This document shows positions 33,458 to 44,759 of a DNA stretch of 64,000 nucleotides, in pieces; position 1 is the stretch's first letter; every line of letters begins with the position of its first letter. The position numbers were made by a program, and so were the translations under genes. Under the pieces are notes generated by a model. It had not been told where the DNA came from. It ran no database searches and worked only from the letters and a program-made list of their open reading frames with translations. This DNA is from Delphinapterus leucas (Eukaryota; Chordata; Mammalia; Artiodactyla; Monodontidae): contig NW_022098049.1 in the NCBI RefSeq assembly GCF_002288925.2, forward strand, positions 6,681,310 to 6,745,309, written 5' to 3'.

Positions 33458-34596
33458 GAGGGGAGAGCACGATGGCAGAGTAGGAGGACGTGGAGCTCAC
33501 CTCCTCCCATGAACACATCGAAAATACATCCACACGTGGAACAATTCTCACTGAAAACTAACTGGAGACTGGCAGGAAGACCCTTGTACAACCAAGGCTG
33601 TAAAAATGATCCACATGAAATTGGGTAGGAAGGGAAGAGAAGCAATCATGTTAGAACCTGTGCCCCCTGGAAGGGAACACAGAAGAGGAGGGAGGGGATT
33701 ACACAGGCCAAGATCCTCCCTGGGGCATGAGGGTTCAAACCACATATTGAGTACCCCAACCCTGGGGACCAGTGCTGGAAAGTCAGATTCCCTTAGGTGG
33801 TTTGAAAACAAGTGGAAGTAACAGGAAAACTGTAAGAAACCTAGACTCCACTCTTGAAGAGTGTACACACACTCCCAAAACAAGGCATTGGAAGCAGACT
33901 GAAACTGCATGGGGCTCTGGCCAGTTTCCCATGACCATCCCAGTCCACACCATAGCCCACGTCAAGAGCCTGCACCAGCACCTCTTGCTCTATGGTCAAC
34001 TCCACCCTAGGGCTAGGGCTGTAGCAGCCAAAGGGAGTGTGCAGTTGTGAGGGACAAAGATGGCCTAGACCCAGAACAGCATCTGAACAGGATCGGGGAA
34101 AGAAATTACTGGTCCTTACTGAGGCAGTGCATCGACAGCAGCCCAGAACTCTCACCGGGGCCAGGACTGCCACAGCCTGTGGCTGCTCCAGGACGGCACC
34201 CCTCCTCTGGGACAGGGCGCAGTGCTGGGTGGTGGGACAGCCCACACTTAGAGGAAATGGAGCCAGCTGAGACTCAACCCTGAGACTTCTGCTCCAGCAA
34301 CTTGGGACCTGCCCCACCCCCAATTGGGTAGTGTTGGCCACTGAATAGAGGAGAAGCCCCAGCTAACACCTGGCACTGGCTGTAGGCTGTCCATCTCCAG
34401 GTCCACCTTCTAGTGCTGATAGCTGCCAGCACACCCAGGGGGAAGACATGACTCATGTTCACATCTGATCCAGTTCTCCTACCAAAGCCACTGGGCACAC
34501 AGACTATATAGGGAAGCTCCCACACAAGGACAACCCTTTAGGACTGCAACAGGTAGGTGTTTCACCTAATTTCTTAGTGAGAGAAACTTGAGCAAA

Positions 34597-35400
34597 ATGA
34601 GAAGACAGGAATTTGTTTCAATTGAAAGAATAAGAGAAAACCCCTGAAAAAAACAACTAATGAAACCATGAATAATTTACCAGCTAGAGAGGTCAAAGCT
34701 TCTGTATTAAGAATGCTAACGGGATTAGGGAACAGATGGTGAACACAGCGAAAATTCAACAAGGAAGTACAGTACCTGAAACACCAAAAAAAAAAAAACC
34801 AGGCAGAACTGAAAAATACAATACCTGAAATGAAAAACACAGTAGAAGGACTAGGGTAATAGAAGCAGACTAGGTAAGAGAGAAGAATACATACATGATC
34901 TGGAAGATAGAATAATGGAAATCACAACAGACAGAAAAATTTTTTAAATGAGAAGAGTTTATGGGACCTCTACTACAACAAAAAGCATATCAACATTCAT
35001 ATTAAAGGGGGGTCCCAGAAGAAGAAGAGAAAAAAGGGGGTCAAAAATATATTTGATGAAATCATGGCTGAAAAATTCCCAAACCTGAAGAAGGAAACAG
35101 ACATCTAGGTTTAGGAGGCACAGAGGGTCCCAAACAAGATGAACCCAAACAGAACCACACCAAGACATATTATAATTAAAATGGCAAAAGTCAGAGAATT
35201 CTAAAGGCAGAAACAGAAAAAGTTGTATAAAGGGAACCCCCATGAGGCTATCAACTGATTTTTCTGCAGAAATTTTGCAGGCCAGAAAAGAGTGATATGA
35301 TATATTCAAAGTGCTGTAAGGAAAAAGCCTGCAACTTAGGATACTCTACCCAGCAAGATTATCATTTAGAATTGAGGGAGATAAACATGAAAATGTAAAA
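34597..35400 (+). pseudogene. L1 ORF1 remnant
   Basis: The ATG at 34597 is in the usual AAAATGAGAAGACAG context. Downstream the coiled-coil, RRM and C-terminal segments are collinear with L1 ORF1p but full of stops and indels, for example TAG within 'CAGACATCTAGG' (35099-35110). The C-terminal segment 'ACTCTACCCAGCAAGATTATCATTTAGAATTGA' is at about 35343-35375. Confidence 0.8.
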
Positions 35401-35585
35401 TATGACATCAAAAACACAAAATGTGGGAGAGGGAAGTAAAAAAATGTAGATCTTTTAGAATGTGTTTGAGCTTAAATGGCCACCAGTTTAAAACAATAGA
35501 TATAGGTCAACAAATAACCCCATGGTAACCATAAATCAAAAAGCTATAATAGACGATACACAACACAAATCTCAACAAATTTAAG

Positions 35586-38500
35586 AGGGTAGAAATAATA
35601 CCAAGCATTTTTTTTTTGGACCACAATATGAAACTAGAAATTAATTATAAGAAGAAAAAGGGGAAAAACACAAACATGGAGACTAAACGTGCTACTAAAA
35701 AAACCAATGGGTTAATGAATCAAAGAGGAAATCAAAAAATACCTGGAGACAAATGAAAATAAAAACACAACTTTCCAGAATCTAAGGGATTCAACAAAAG
35801 TGGTTTTAAGAGGGAAATTTATAGCAATATAGGTCTATCTTAAGAAACAAGAAAAATCTCAACCTAACCTACCATCCAAAGTAGTTAGAAAGAAAGAAAG
35901 AAACCCCAAAGTCAGAAGAAGTGAGGAAATAAATAAAATAGACCAGAAACAATAGAAAAAACTCAATGAAACCAAGGCTGTTTTTTTGAAAATTTAAACA
36001 AAATTGATAAGTCTTAAGCCAGGTTCGTTAAGTAAAAAAAGAGAGCAGACCCAAATAAACAAAATAAGAAATAGAAGCAGAGACATAACCAACATTACAG
36101 AGATACAAAAAATCCTAACAAATTGCTACAGTAATATGCCAACAAATTGGGCAACCTAGAAGAAATGGAGAAACTTCTAGAAATATACAACCTTACAAGA
36201 CTGAATTAGGAAGAAATAGACAATCTAAATGGACTGATCACTAGAGGTAAAATTGAATTTATAATTTAAAAAGCCCTAGAAAACAAAAGTCCAGGTCCAG
36301 ACAGTTTCACAAGGGAATTCCACCAAACAAATAAACAAGAGCTAACACCTATCCTTCTCAAACTAAACTATTCCCAAAATTTGAAGAGGAGGAAACACGC
36401 CCAAACTCATTCCATGAAGTAAACATCACCTTGATACTTAAACCAGACAAAAGACACTACAAGAAAGAAAATTATAGGCCAGTATCTCTAATGAATATGG
36501 ATGTAAAAATCCTCAAAAAGTATTAGCAAATTGAATTCAACAGTATATAAAAAGGATCATACACCATGATTAAGTGGGATTTATGCCAGAGATGCAAGGA
36601 TGGTTCATATCTGCAAATCCATCAATGTGATACACTACATTAACAAAAGGAAGGATAACAATCACATGATCATCTCAACAGATGAGGAAAAAGCATTTGG
36701 CAAAATTCAACATCCATTCATGATAAAAGCTCTCACTAGCATTGGTAAGGAGGGAACATATCTCAATATAATTAAGGCCATCTGTTACAAACCCATAGCT
36801 AACATCATACTCAACAGTGAAAAGCTGAAAACTTTTCCTCTAAAATCAGAAACAAGACAAGGATACCCACTCTTGCCACCTCCATTTAACATAGTATTGG
36901 AAGTCCTAGCCACAGCAATCGACAAGATAAAGAAACAAAAGGAATCCAAATTGGAAGGGAAGAAGCAATACTGTCACCATTTGCAGTTGGCATGATACTA
37001 TATGTAGAAAATCCTAAAGTATCCACAAAAAAACTACTAGAACTTGTAAATGAAGTCAGTAAAGTTGCAGTATACAAGATTAATATGCAGAAATCTGTAG
37101 CTTTTCTATACACACTAATAGTGAACTCTCAGAGAAAGCAAGTAAACAATCACATTTAAAACCACATCAAAAAGAATAAACTACTTAGGAATAAATTTAA
37201 CCAGGGAGCTGAAAAGACCTATACTCAGAAAACTATATGACATTGAAGATGGAAATTGAAGAGGATACGAAAAAAAGGAAAGATATCCTATGTTTATGGA
37301 TTGCAAGAGTTAATATTATTAAAATGTCCATACTACCCAAAGCAATCTACAGATTCAATGCAATCCCTATCAAAATAGCTATCACATTTTTTAAAGAACT
37401 AGAACAAATAATCCTAAAATTCATATGGAACCACAAAAGACCCCGAATTGCCAAAAGAATCTTGAGAAAAAAAGAACAAAGCCGGAGTATCATGCTTACC
37501 GACTTCAGAGTATACTACATAGGTACAGTATCAAAACAGCATAGTAGTGGCACAGAAACAGACACATAGATCAATGGAACAGAATAGAGAATCAAGTCAT
37601 AAACCCACACACTTATGGTCAGTTAAACTATGAAAAAGGAGGCAAGGATACAATTGAAAAAAGACAGTATCTTCAATAAGTGGTGCTGGGAAAACTGGAC
37701 AGCTACACTTAAAAGAATGAAATTAGAACATTTTCCCATACCAAAATGAAAATAAACTCAAAATGGGTTAAAGACCTGAATCCATAAAACTCCTAGGAGA
37801 AGACATAGGCAGAATACTCTTTGACATAAATTTTAGCAATATTTTTTTGGACCTGTCTTCTCAAGAGAAACAAAAGCAAAAGGAAAAAATGGAACCTATA
37901 TAAACTTAAAAGACTTTACACAGCAAAGGAAACCATCAACAAAATGAAAAGATAACCTGCTGAATGGGAGAAAATATATGCAAATTATATGACTGCTAAG
38001 GAGTTAATATCCAAAATATATAAACAGCTCATAAAACTCAGTATCAAAAACCTGATTATAAAATAGAAAGACATTTTTCCAAAGATGATATACAGATGGC
38101 CAACAGGTACACAAAATGATGCTCAACATCACGAATCATCAGATAAATGTAAATCAAAACCACAGTGAGATAAAACCTCACACCTGTCAGAATAGTTATC
38201 ACCAAAAAGTGTACCAATAACAAATGTTGGTGAGAATATGGAGAAAAGGGAACCCTAGTTCACTGTTGGTGAGAACATAAATTGTTGCAGCCACATGGAA
38301 AACAGTATGGAGGTTCCTCAAAAGACTAAAAATAGGACTACCATATGATCCAGCAATTCCACCTGAAGAAAATGAAAACACTAATTCGAAAAGATACATG
38401 CAACCCAATGTTCATAGCAGCATTATTTATAATAGCCAAGATATGGAAGCAACTTATGTGTCCATTAACAGATGAATGGATAAAAAAGCTGTGATATATA

Positions 38501-38780
38501 TACACCTACATACACATATATACCTACATACATATAGACACATACATACATATAGACACATACATACTCACACACATGTGCACACACGCACATATACAAT
38601 GAAATATTTCTCAGCCATAAAAAATAAAATTCTGCCATTTACAACAACATGGACTGACCTAGAGGGTATCATGCTTAGTGAAATAAGTCAGAGAAAGACA
38701 AATACTGTGTGTTATCACTTATTTGTGGAACCTAAAAATAAACCATTGAATATATACAAAACAGAAACAGTCTCACAGAT
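35586..38780 (+). pseudogene. L1 ORF2 remnant without endonuclease domain, catalytic RT motif lost
   Basis: Begins near the end of the endonuclease ('GACCACAATATGAAACTAGAAAT') and continues through RT. A readable stretch at 36600-36995 gives [20 protein letters not shown], ..[25 protein letters not shown]. The catalytic FADD motif reads Phe-Ala-Val-Gly (36980-36991), so both metal-binding aspartates are gone. 37237-37569 covers [26 protein letters not shown]. 38476-38784 is the ORF2 C-terminus with a microsatellite inside. Multiple stops; non-functional. Confidence 0.85.
38497..38600 (+). repeat. (TACACA)n-like microsatellite
   Basis: Imperfect ACATACATATA/GACACATA units within the ORF2 3' end. 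Confidence 0.85.
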
Positions 38781-39021
38781 ATAGAGAACAAACTAATGGC
38801 TGCCAGTGGGGAGAGGGGCGAAATAAGGGTATGGAATTAAGGTAAACAACCAACTATGTATAAAATAAATAAGCTACAAGGATATATTGTATATCACAGG
38901 GAAATACAGACATTATAACAACTTTAAATTGAGTATAATCTATAAAAATATTGAATCACTATGTTGTTCACCTGAAACCAATGCAACATTGCAAATCAAC
39001 TCTACTACAATTAAAAATAAT

Positions 39022-39190
39022 TGATGCACAGAATTGTCATAACAACCCTTTAAGTTTGGTCTGATTATTGACACCAATTTTCAAGTGAAGACACTGAGGC
39101 AGAGATGAGTTATATAACTTGTCCAAAGTCACGGTCAGTAAATAGAAAGTCAAAGTTCAAACCTGGACAATCTGGCTTTGCTGCCTCTTT
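39022..39190 (-). repeat. MIR SINE, right part (split by L1)
   Basis: 'AGTGAAGACACTGAGGCAGAGATGAGTTATATAACTTGTCCAAAGTCACGGTCAGTAAATAG' is an antisense MIR core and continues the copy broken at 33457. Confidence 0.8.
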
Positions 39191-39564
39191 GTTTTCAACG
39201 AAGAGTAGGGAATCTTGTCACAAAATTGGCTTAAAAGCCCCTTGCTGATTTAGTTCCACCTCTCGATTGCTTCCTCTTCTACCTTTCCCTTGGAAATTTG
39301 TTTCCATTTCTTTTAACTGGGGTTTTTGAAAGATCCCAATATGGCTCCCACCGTTTCTCAGACAACCTGGAGGAAACTAACCAGTTTGCATAATGCCCGT
39401 CATTCATTCAGGGTGCACATTCAGTATTAACTGTCCCAGAGAAGAAAGAGTAAGAGCAGGCTCACCAGCCAACCAAGATCAGCAAATTGTGGCCTGGATT
39501 TCTCCCCAAGAGCTTGGAGTGTCAATGGACAAATGTGAACAAACATGAGCATAAAATAAGAGCC
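39191..39564. other. Unique sequence
   Basis: No gene or repeat recognised. Confidence 0.4.
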
Positions 39565-39770
39565 TTTTATTAATAAATGCCTACTATGTGCAAAGTACTT
39601 CTACATAAAAGGTACTCCCACATCTTTACTCTTCAGAGAAATCTTATGAAGTAAATATTACTGTTTAATTTTCATAGTTGAGAGGATCGGTGCCAGGGTG
39701 TAGCAGTTTTGGGATTTGAACCTAAGTACAAAAATCCCAGAGTTTCCTTGCATCACTGCATACTACTTCT
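39565..39770 (-). repeat. MIR SINE, antisense
   Basis: 'ATGCCTACTATGTGCAAAGTACTTCTACAT', 'CTTATGAAGTAAATATTACTGTTTAATTTTCATAGTTGAGAGG', 'GTTTTGGGATTTGAACCTAAG' match MIR in antisense. Confidence 0.75.
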
Positions 39771-39800
39771 TTATCACCTTGAGATCAAAAGCAAAATCAT

Positions 39801-40010
39801 GGGCTTCCCTGGTGGCGCAGTGGTTGAGAGTCCGCCTGCCGATGCAGGGGACGCGGGTTCGTGCCCCGGTCCGGGAGGATCCCACATGCTGCAGAGCGGC
39901 TGGGCCCGTGAGCCATGGCTGCTGAGCCTGCATGTCCGGAGCCTGTGCTCCACAACGGGAGAGGCCACAACAGTGAGAGGCCCGCGTACCGCAAAAATAA
40001 ATAAATAAAT
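39801..40010 (+). mobile_element. tRNA-derived SINE, short CHR type
   Basis: Intact A box TGGCGCAGTGG and B box GGTTCGTGCCC, with a tail of (AAAT)n repeats. It is flanked by AAAGCAAAATCAT (39788-39800) and AAAGCAAAAGCAT (40011-40023), a 12 of 13 match. Young-looking. Confidence 0.96.
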
Positions 40011-40023
40011 AAAGCAAAAGCAT

Positions 40024-40264
40024 GTCACACAAACAATCCTATCCTTGTTGCCCTACTATGAAAATACTAAAACAGAAAAAGGCATAAAGAAAAATGGAGT
40101 GTAAAACTTGGAATCAGGAAGTTTAAAAGGCAAATCAGAAATGATTGCAGTCGTCCCTGATCACAGCATACTTCCTCCCTTCTAGAGCTCTAATTCCTTC
40201 TCATCACATCTGCTGTAGAACATTCCTCTAGGGTATATTTGGCCACAGTGTGTATTTGAATCAT
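40024..40264. other. Unique sequence
   Basis: No gene or repeat recognised. Confidence 0.35.
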
Positions 40265-40415
40265 CACTTTATTTCCTATCCAACTGTCACTGTAAATGTT
40301 GAAGCTGAGGCCCAAAGAGAAGAAATGACTTTCCCAAGTTCAACAGATACGAATATCCAGGTTTGGGAGCCTCACTTCTGTGTTCCCCTCACCATGTTAT
40401 GCTGTCCTTTAAAAA
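40265..40415 (-). repeat. MIR SINE fragment, antisense
   Basis: 'GTTGAAGCTGAGGCCCAAAGAGAAGAAATGACTTTCCCAAGTTCAACAGATACG' is the antisense MIR core. Confidence 0.65.
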
Positions 40416-41038
40416 AAACAAATGCTCATTTACTACAAGTATCTAATTTTGTTATTTTCCTAAACCATGGAATCACAGTGATTGAATTCACTTGAAAACT
40501 ATGGCAGAAAAACGTAAATTTAACTTGAGTCGGTCTATTTTTAATGCATTCAGAGATTACAAATGATCTGTTTTCTGAGAGTAAACTGAAAAGTATTCCA
40601 ACCTTATTTAGCAAATAGGAACTAGAGGGAACCTGTAGACAGGCCATGGCAGAAACCCCATTTTCTTCTCTTCAAGCTGAACCCCTCATGTCCCCATATT
40701 CCTAACACTGAGGGATGAGTTTGTACTTGACAAATGGCTGCCTGGTAGAGAGGCCCCCCCAACATTACCCAAATCCACTTAGAAGAGGAATGCATCCTCA
40801 AGAATGGGGCCTGGTGAAAAGTGCTTAGAGACAGTCTGGGCTGAAGCAGGGCCCCTCTGATTCCATTTATCAGTGGTGTGGTGGTGTCTTTTGAAGTGGC
40901 TTCCTCCAGTCTTGGCAGCAGCTCAGAGAGCCACCAGCGTAGGAGGAACTGCCACCCACAGCCTCCATGAGGCTCTTCAAGGAGCGGGCACAGCTGGAGC
41001 TGGGCCTTGCTGAGACCAGGCTGCACCAGGGAAGAAGT
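40416..41038. other. Unique sequence
   Basis: The longest non-repeat frame in the window lies here: 134 codons on the minus strand (41026-40622). It has no domain, signal or composition I can tie to a protein, and no splice or start context. Left uncalled. Confidence 0.4.
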
Positions 41039-41107
41039 GGAGAGAAACCTGCTGACTCCTGCCTTTGGCCACTTCCAAATTATTAGGAATTTCCTGAACC
41101 AGGGATT
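41039..41107 (+). repeat. Short dispersed segment, copy B
   Basis: GGAGAGAAACCTGCTGACTCC through CCTGAACCAGGGATT. It matches 33288-33359; see copy A. Here the CpG positions are TpG. Confidence 0.65.
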
Positions 41108-41259
41108 GCATGCATAGTTATTTTTTCTGGGATAAGAGAAATCATGAGACCTTTTTCTAAATAAGCGGGAAGAAAGAATTCACTACCATGAATATTTTAG
41201 GGACATTATATACACAAGCTACAAATATTTTTCATTAGCCCCTACAGATTCACTTTCCA
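41108..41259. other. Unique sequence
   Basis: Nothing recognised. Confidence 0.3.
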
Positions 41260-41710
41260 CTCTTCTCTACTCTACTGTGTTCCCTAGGGGGCTGACTTCA
41301 TATAAACTGTATCAATGGGCTCTCCTGCCATCAAGAGACACTTTGGCCAGCTGGAGACACTAGTAAGAGATAGGAAGTGCTAGAAAGAAGTAAGGTCAAG
41401 CTACTTATGACTGCAGCCCTCTTTCTGCTAGATCACTATGGGTTGGTTGAGTCCCTTTTCTGGTAGTCAAGCTCCTATCAAGCAATACTCTTCATAGAGC
41501 AAAGGAAAAGAAGAAAAGAGCACAGTGCATCTTCTCTACCATCTGTTGAAGTCTTAGTAAGACTGTTAGTCAGAGGGCCATGGGGTAGGCACATGATCTA
41601 AGCTAGGCCAATCAGATTTTTTCCCTTGGGAATTCAAATCTTAAGGCAGGAGATGGAGAGAGTCGGAACTGATTGATGCCTGTGTTGGAGCATTCTCCCA
41701 ACCCCCCACC
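41260..41710 (+). repeat. Unclassified old interspersed repeat
   Basis: 41290-41470 shares diverged order with 17460-17790. 41590-41660 has 'TAGGCACATGATCTAAGCTAGGCCAATCAG', a phrase I know from old mammalian repeats without being able to name the family. A C-rich run follows at 41700-41716. Confidence 0.35.
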
Positions 41711-41799
41711 CCCCCAAACAAAGTCCAGTGGATCCTTGGATTCCAAGACTACACTGGTTCTATTCTTTTTTTTAAGTCCTGGTTATTCAGTATTTCCTT

Positions 41800-41965
41800 A
41801 AATTTTATAATTCACCCACATTCAACTGAAAAGGAAGCTAAAACTAAAGAAATTGAAGCTCAGAGCATTGTAGCAACTTGTCCAAAGTCACACAGATAGT
41901 AAGTAGAAAACACGGGATTCAAATTCAGGTTTGTTTCCAATATACCATATTGCTTACAGGAAGGC
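41800..41965 (-). repeat. MIR SINE, antisense
   Basis: 'GAAATTGAAGCTCAGAGCATTGTAGCAACTTGTCCAAAGTCACACAGATAGTAAGTAG' is the antisense MIR core. Confidence 0.8.
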
Positions 41966-42329
41966 AGGATTTACGAGTTCATGACCTATATATACAAAGA
42001 GACTTGAGAAACTCAGTCTTGCTATTAAAAGCTGAGTAAGCTCATGGAAAATGTCTGCCTAGTGCCCAAGCATAGGGAAGAAAACAAAATAAAGAGCAAT
42101 TTAGAAAATTTCTATGACCAACAATTCTATTTGGCACAGTGTATGGCCTCCTGAACAGAAACAAATTATCAACATATGAAACCATGGTCATTTTCAAAGG
42201 ACATTTCTTCCTCATTTATAATTCTTTCTTCTTACAGTTTTCACTGCTTGCTCTCTCTTCTGAGAGTAACTGGGTAAGGAAGCAGATACCTGTACCTTAC
42301 TGACAATGGATTTGGTAGTATACGGTATC
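41966..42329. other. Unique sequence
   Basis: No gene or repeat recognised. Confidence 0.35.
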
Positions 42330-42664
42330 TGCTATAGACTGAACGTGTCCCCTAAAATTCGTATATTGAAAATCTAACGCCCAAGGTGATGGAATTAGGA
42401 GGTGGGGCCTTTGGCTCCGCTCTGATAAATAGGATAAGGGTCTTATAAAAAAGGACCCAGAGAACTCCCTTGCCCCTTCCACCATGTAAGTACACAAACA
42501 AGAAGGCACCATCTATGAACAAGAAAGCAGGCCCTCACCAGACACCGAATCTGCCAGCACATTGATCTTGGACTTCCCAGCCTCCAGAACTTCGAAAAAT
42601 AAATTTCTGTTATTTATAAGCTATCCAGTTTATAGTAGTTTATTATACGAACTGAACAGACTAA
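42330..42664 (+). mobile_element. MaLR-type solitary LTR (MLT1/MST-like)
   Basis: Starts TGCTATAGACTGAACGTGTCCCC, contains 'GAGGTGGGGCCTTTGG', 'CTTATAAAAAAGGACCC', 'CCTTCCACCATGTAAG', and 'CCTCCAGAACTTCGAAAAATAAATTTCTGTT' with an AATAAA signal, and ends '..GAACTGAACAGACTAA'. This is the mammalian-apparent LTR retrotransposon layout. No internal region is present, so it is a solo LTR. Confidence 0.75.
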
Positions 42665-42830
42665 GGCCAAGTCTCTTTTAATTCTTACAATTATCCTGTG
42701 CAGAGGTCATTTTTGTCCCTCTTTTCAGATGAGGAAAAAAAGGCACCATTGCCCAAGGTTATATAATAGTAAAAGGCAAAGCAAAAACTTAGAGTTTGGT
42801 CCATGTGCTCTTTTTAACAGCACTAACGTT
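42665..42830 (-). repeat. MIR SINE, antisense
   Basis: 'AATTCTTACAATTATCCTGTGCAGAGGTCATTTTTGTCCC', 'TTTTCAGATGAGGAAAAAAAGGCACCATTGCCCAAGGTTATATAATAG' match the antisense core. It lies directly next to the LTR. Confidence 0.75.
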
Positions 42831-43455
42831 TTTCAACAAGGATGTTATTTCGCAGACGTCCTTGAGGCAACCACAAAAATACTGCCCTGGTTGGGAACCT
42901 CAAAATCACGCACGTCTATTAATGTATATTTCTATTCCTTTTTTCTTCTTGAAGCCCTACTTCATTTTTTTATTTCTTCCTAAGAGCAGTGAAAGACATC
43001 TTTGTTGCTGTTTTTAAGAAGTGATAGATGGGTATATCTAGCAGAAGGTTGGTTGTGGGGTCCTATATATAAGGACAATCTGGTACCTGAAGATAGAGTC
43101 TTCCACTTTCTACTCAGCTGCATTCTGAGATGCCAGGGGTGAGAAGTCACTGTGCTGGAGAAGCAGTTGGCACCTGGGAAATACTTCAGAATGCTCTAAT
43201 TTGGTTGAACTTTGAATTCATGTATTAGCAACCTTACAAGGTAAAAACTCAGTTACTAAACAAATATTTGAGTACATAATATATGCCTGGCACTGTCCTT
43301 GTCATTATGAATACAGTGGTAAACAAAACTGATAAGTCCTGGCTCTTATAGAGGAAAGAAAAGAGAAATTTAAGCAAGTGAGAAAATTAATAAAAAGTGT
43401 ACTCAAATATGCTATATATGATATCTATAAAATAGTAACTTATACTCTGATTTTA
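42831..43455. other. Unique sequence and old 3' tail
   Basis: 43255-43450 resembles an old interspersed tail ('ATATGCCTGGCACTGTCCTTGTCATTATGAATACAGTGG'). The rest is unassigned and no gene is seen. Confidence 0.35.
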
Positions 43456-43731
43456 AAAATTAACTGATGGGATTTTCAACAAATGGTGCTGGGATAACTG
43501 GGATGTCCTCATGCAAAGACTAAAGCAGAACCTCTACCTCGCACCCTACATAGTAATTAACTTAAAATGGATAATAGACCTAAATCTTAAAAGCTGAAAA
43601 TATAAAACTTTTAGAAGAAAACATAGGAGGTAGTCTTCGTGACTTTAGGTGATAGTTTCTTACATACGGAACCAAAAGCACTAGCAATGAAAAAATATTG
43701 ATGAATTAGACTTCATCAAGAGTAAAATCTT

Positions 43732-43925
43732 GGGCTTCCCTGGTGGCGCAGTGGTTGAGAGTCCGCGTGCCGATGCAGGGGACACGGGTTCGTTTCCCGG
43801 TCAGGGATGATCCCACATGCTGCAGAGCAGCTAGGCCCGTGAGCCATGGCCGCTGAGCCTGTGCTCCACAATGGGAGAGGCCACAACAGTGAGAGGCCCG
43901 CGTACTGCCAAAAAAAAAAAAAAAA
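43732..43925 (+). mobile_element. tRNA-derived SINE, short CHR type with 15-bp internal deletion
   Basis: Flanked by a perfect 11-bp duplication AGTAAAATCTT (43721-43731 and 43926-43936). The body lacks the 15 bases lying between two GAGCCTG words in other copies; the joined word is at 43855-43861. The B box reads GGTTCGTTTCC, weaker than in the other copies. Tail is about 17 A. Confidence 0.95.
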
Positions 43926-44759
43926 AGTAAAATCTTTTGTGCTTCAAAAAAGATCAAGAAAGTGAAAAGACAACCCATCAAATGGGAGAAAATACTTGCA
44001 AATCATATATATCTGATAAAAGACGTGTATTCAGAAAACATAAAGAACTCTTACATTTTAGGTCATTTTTTAACTTGCTTAAATTTGCATTTTCTTCTTT
44101 CTTTGAGAGCCATTTTTAAAATGAGCAAAGGGGGAGACCTTCAAGATAGCAGGAGAGTATGACAAGGAGATCACCTTCCTCCCCACAAATACATCAGGAA
44201 TACATCTACATGTGGAACAACTCCTACAGAACACCTACTGAATGCTGGCAGAAGACCTCAGACCTCCCAAAAGGGTCTTGGTGCTCCAGCTGGGTGTCAG
44301 GCCTGTGTCTCTGAGGTGGGAGAGCCGAGTTCAGGACATTGGTCCACCAGAGACCTCTCAGCTCCACGTAATATCAAACAGCAAAAGTCTCCCAGAGATC
44401 TCCATCTCAACACCAAGAAGACCCAGCTCAACTCAACAACCAGCAAGCTACGGTGCTGGACACGCTATGCCAAACAACTAGCAAGACAGGAACACAACAC
44501 CACCCATTAGCAGAGAGGCTGCCTAAAATAATAATAAGGTCACAGACACCCCAAAATACATCACCGGACGTGGACCTGCCCACCAGAAAGACAAGATCCA
44601 GCCTCATCCACCAGAACACAGGCACTAGTCCCCTTCACCAGGAAGCCTACACAACCCACTGAACCAACCTTAGCCACTGGGGACAGACACCAAAAACAAC
44701 GGGAACGACAAACCTGGAGCCTGAGAAAATGAGACCCCAAACACAGTAAGTTAAGCAAA

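Larger units (their letters stand above)
33458..39021 (+). mobile_element. L1 retrotransposon with 5' UTR, sense; ORF2 endonuclease deleted
   Basis: Starts with the L1 5' motif 'GAGAGCACGATGGCAGAGTAGG' (33462 on) and ends in an A-rich tail at about 39021. It is flanked by TGATGCATAGAA (33446-33457) and TGATGCACAGAA (39022-39033), an 11 of 12 match. It contains a 5' UTR (to 34596), ORF1 (34597 to about 35400), an inter-ORF spacer (to about 35585), then ORF2 from codon about 220 onward. The N-terminal endonuclease coding is missing at the junction near 35585. Sister copy of the antisense L1 at 1-3525. Confidence 0.9.

Noticed and set aside
40622..41026. 134-codon minus-strand open frame in non-repeat DNA
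   Set aside because: No recognisable domain, no start or splice context, and a length reachable by chance in GC-richer DNA. A database search and transcript data would be needed to revive it.
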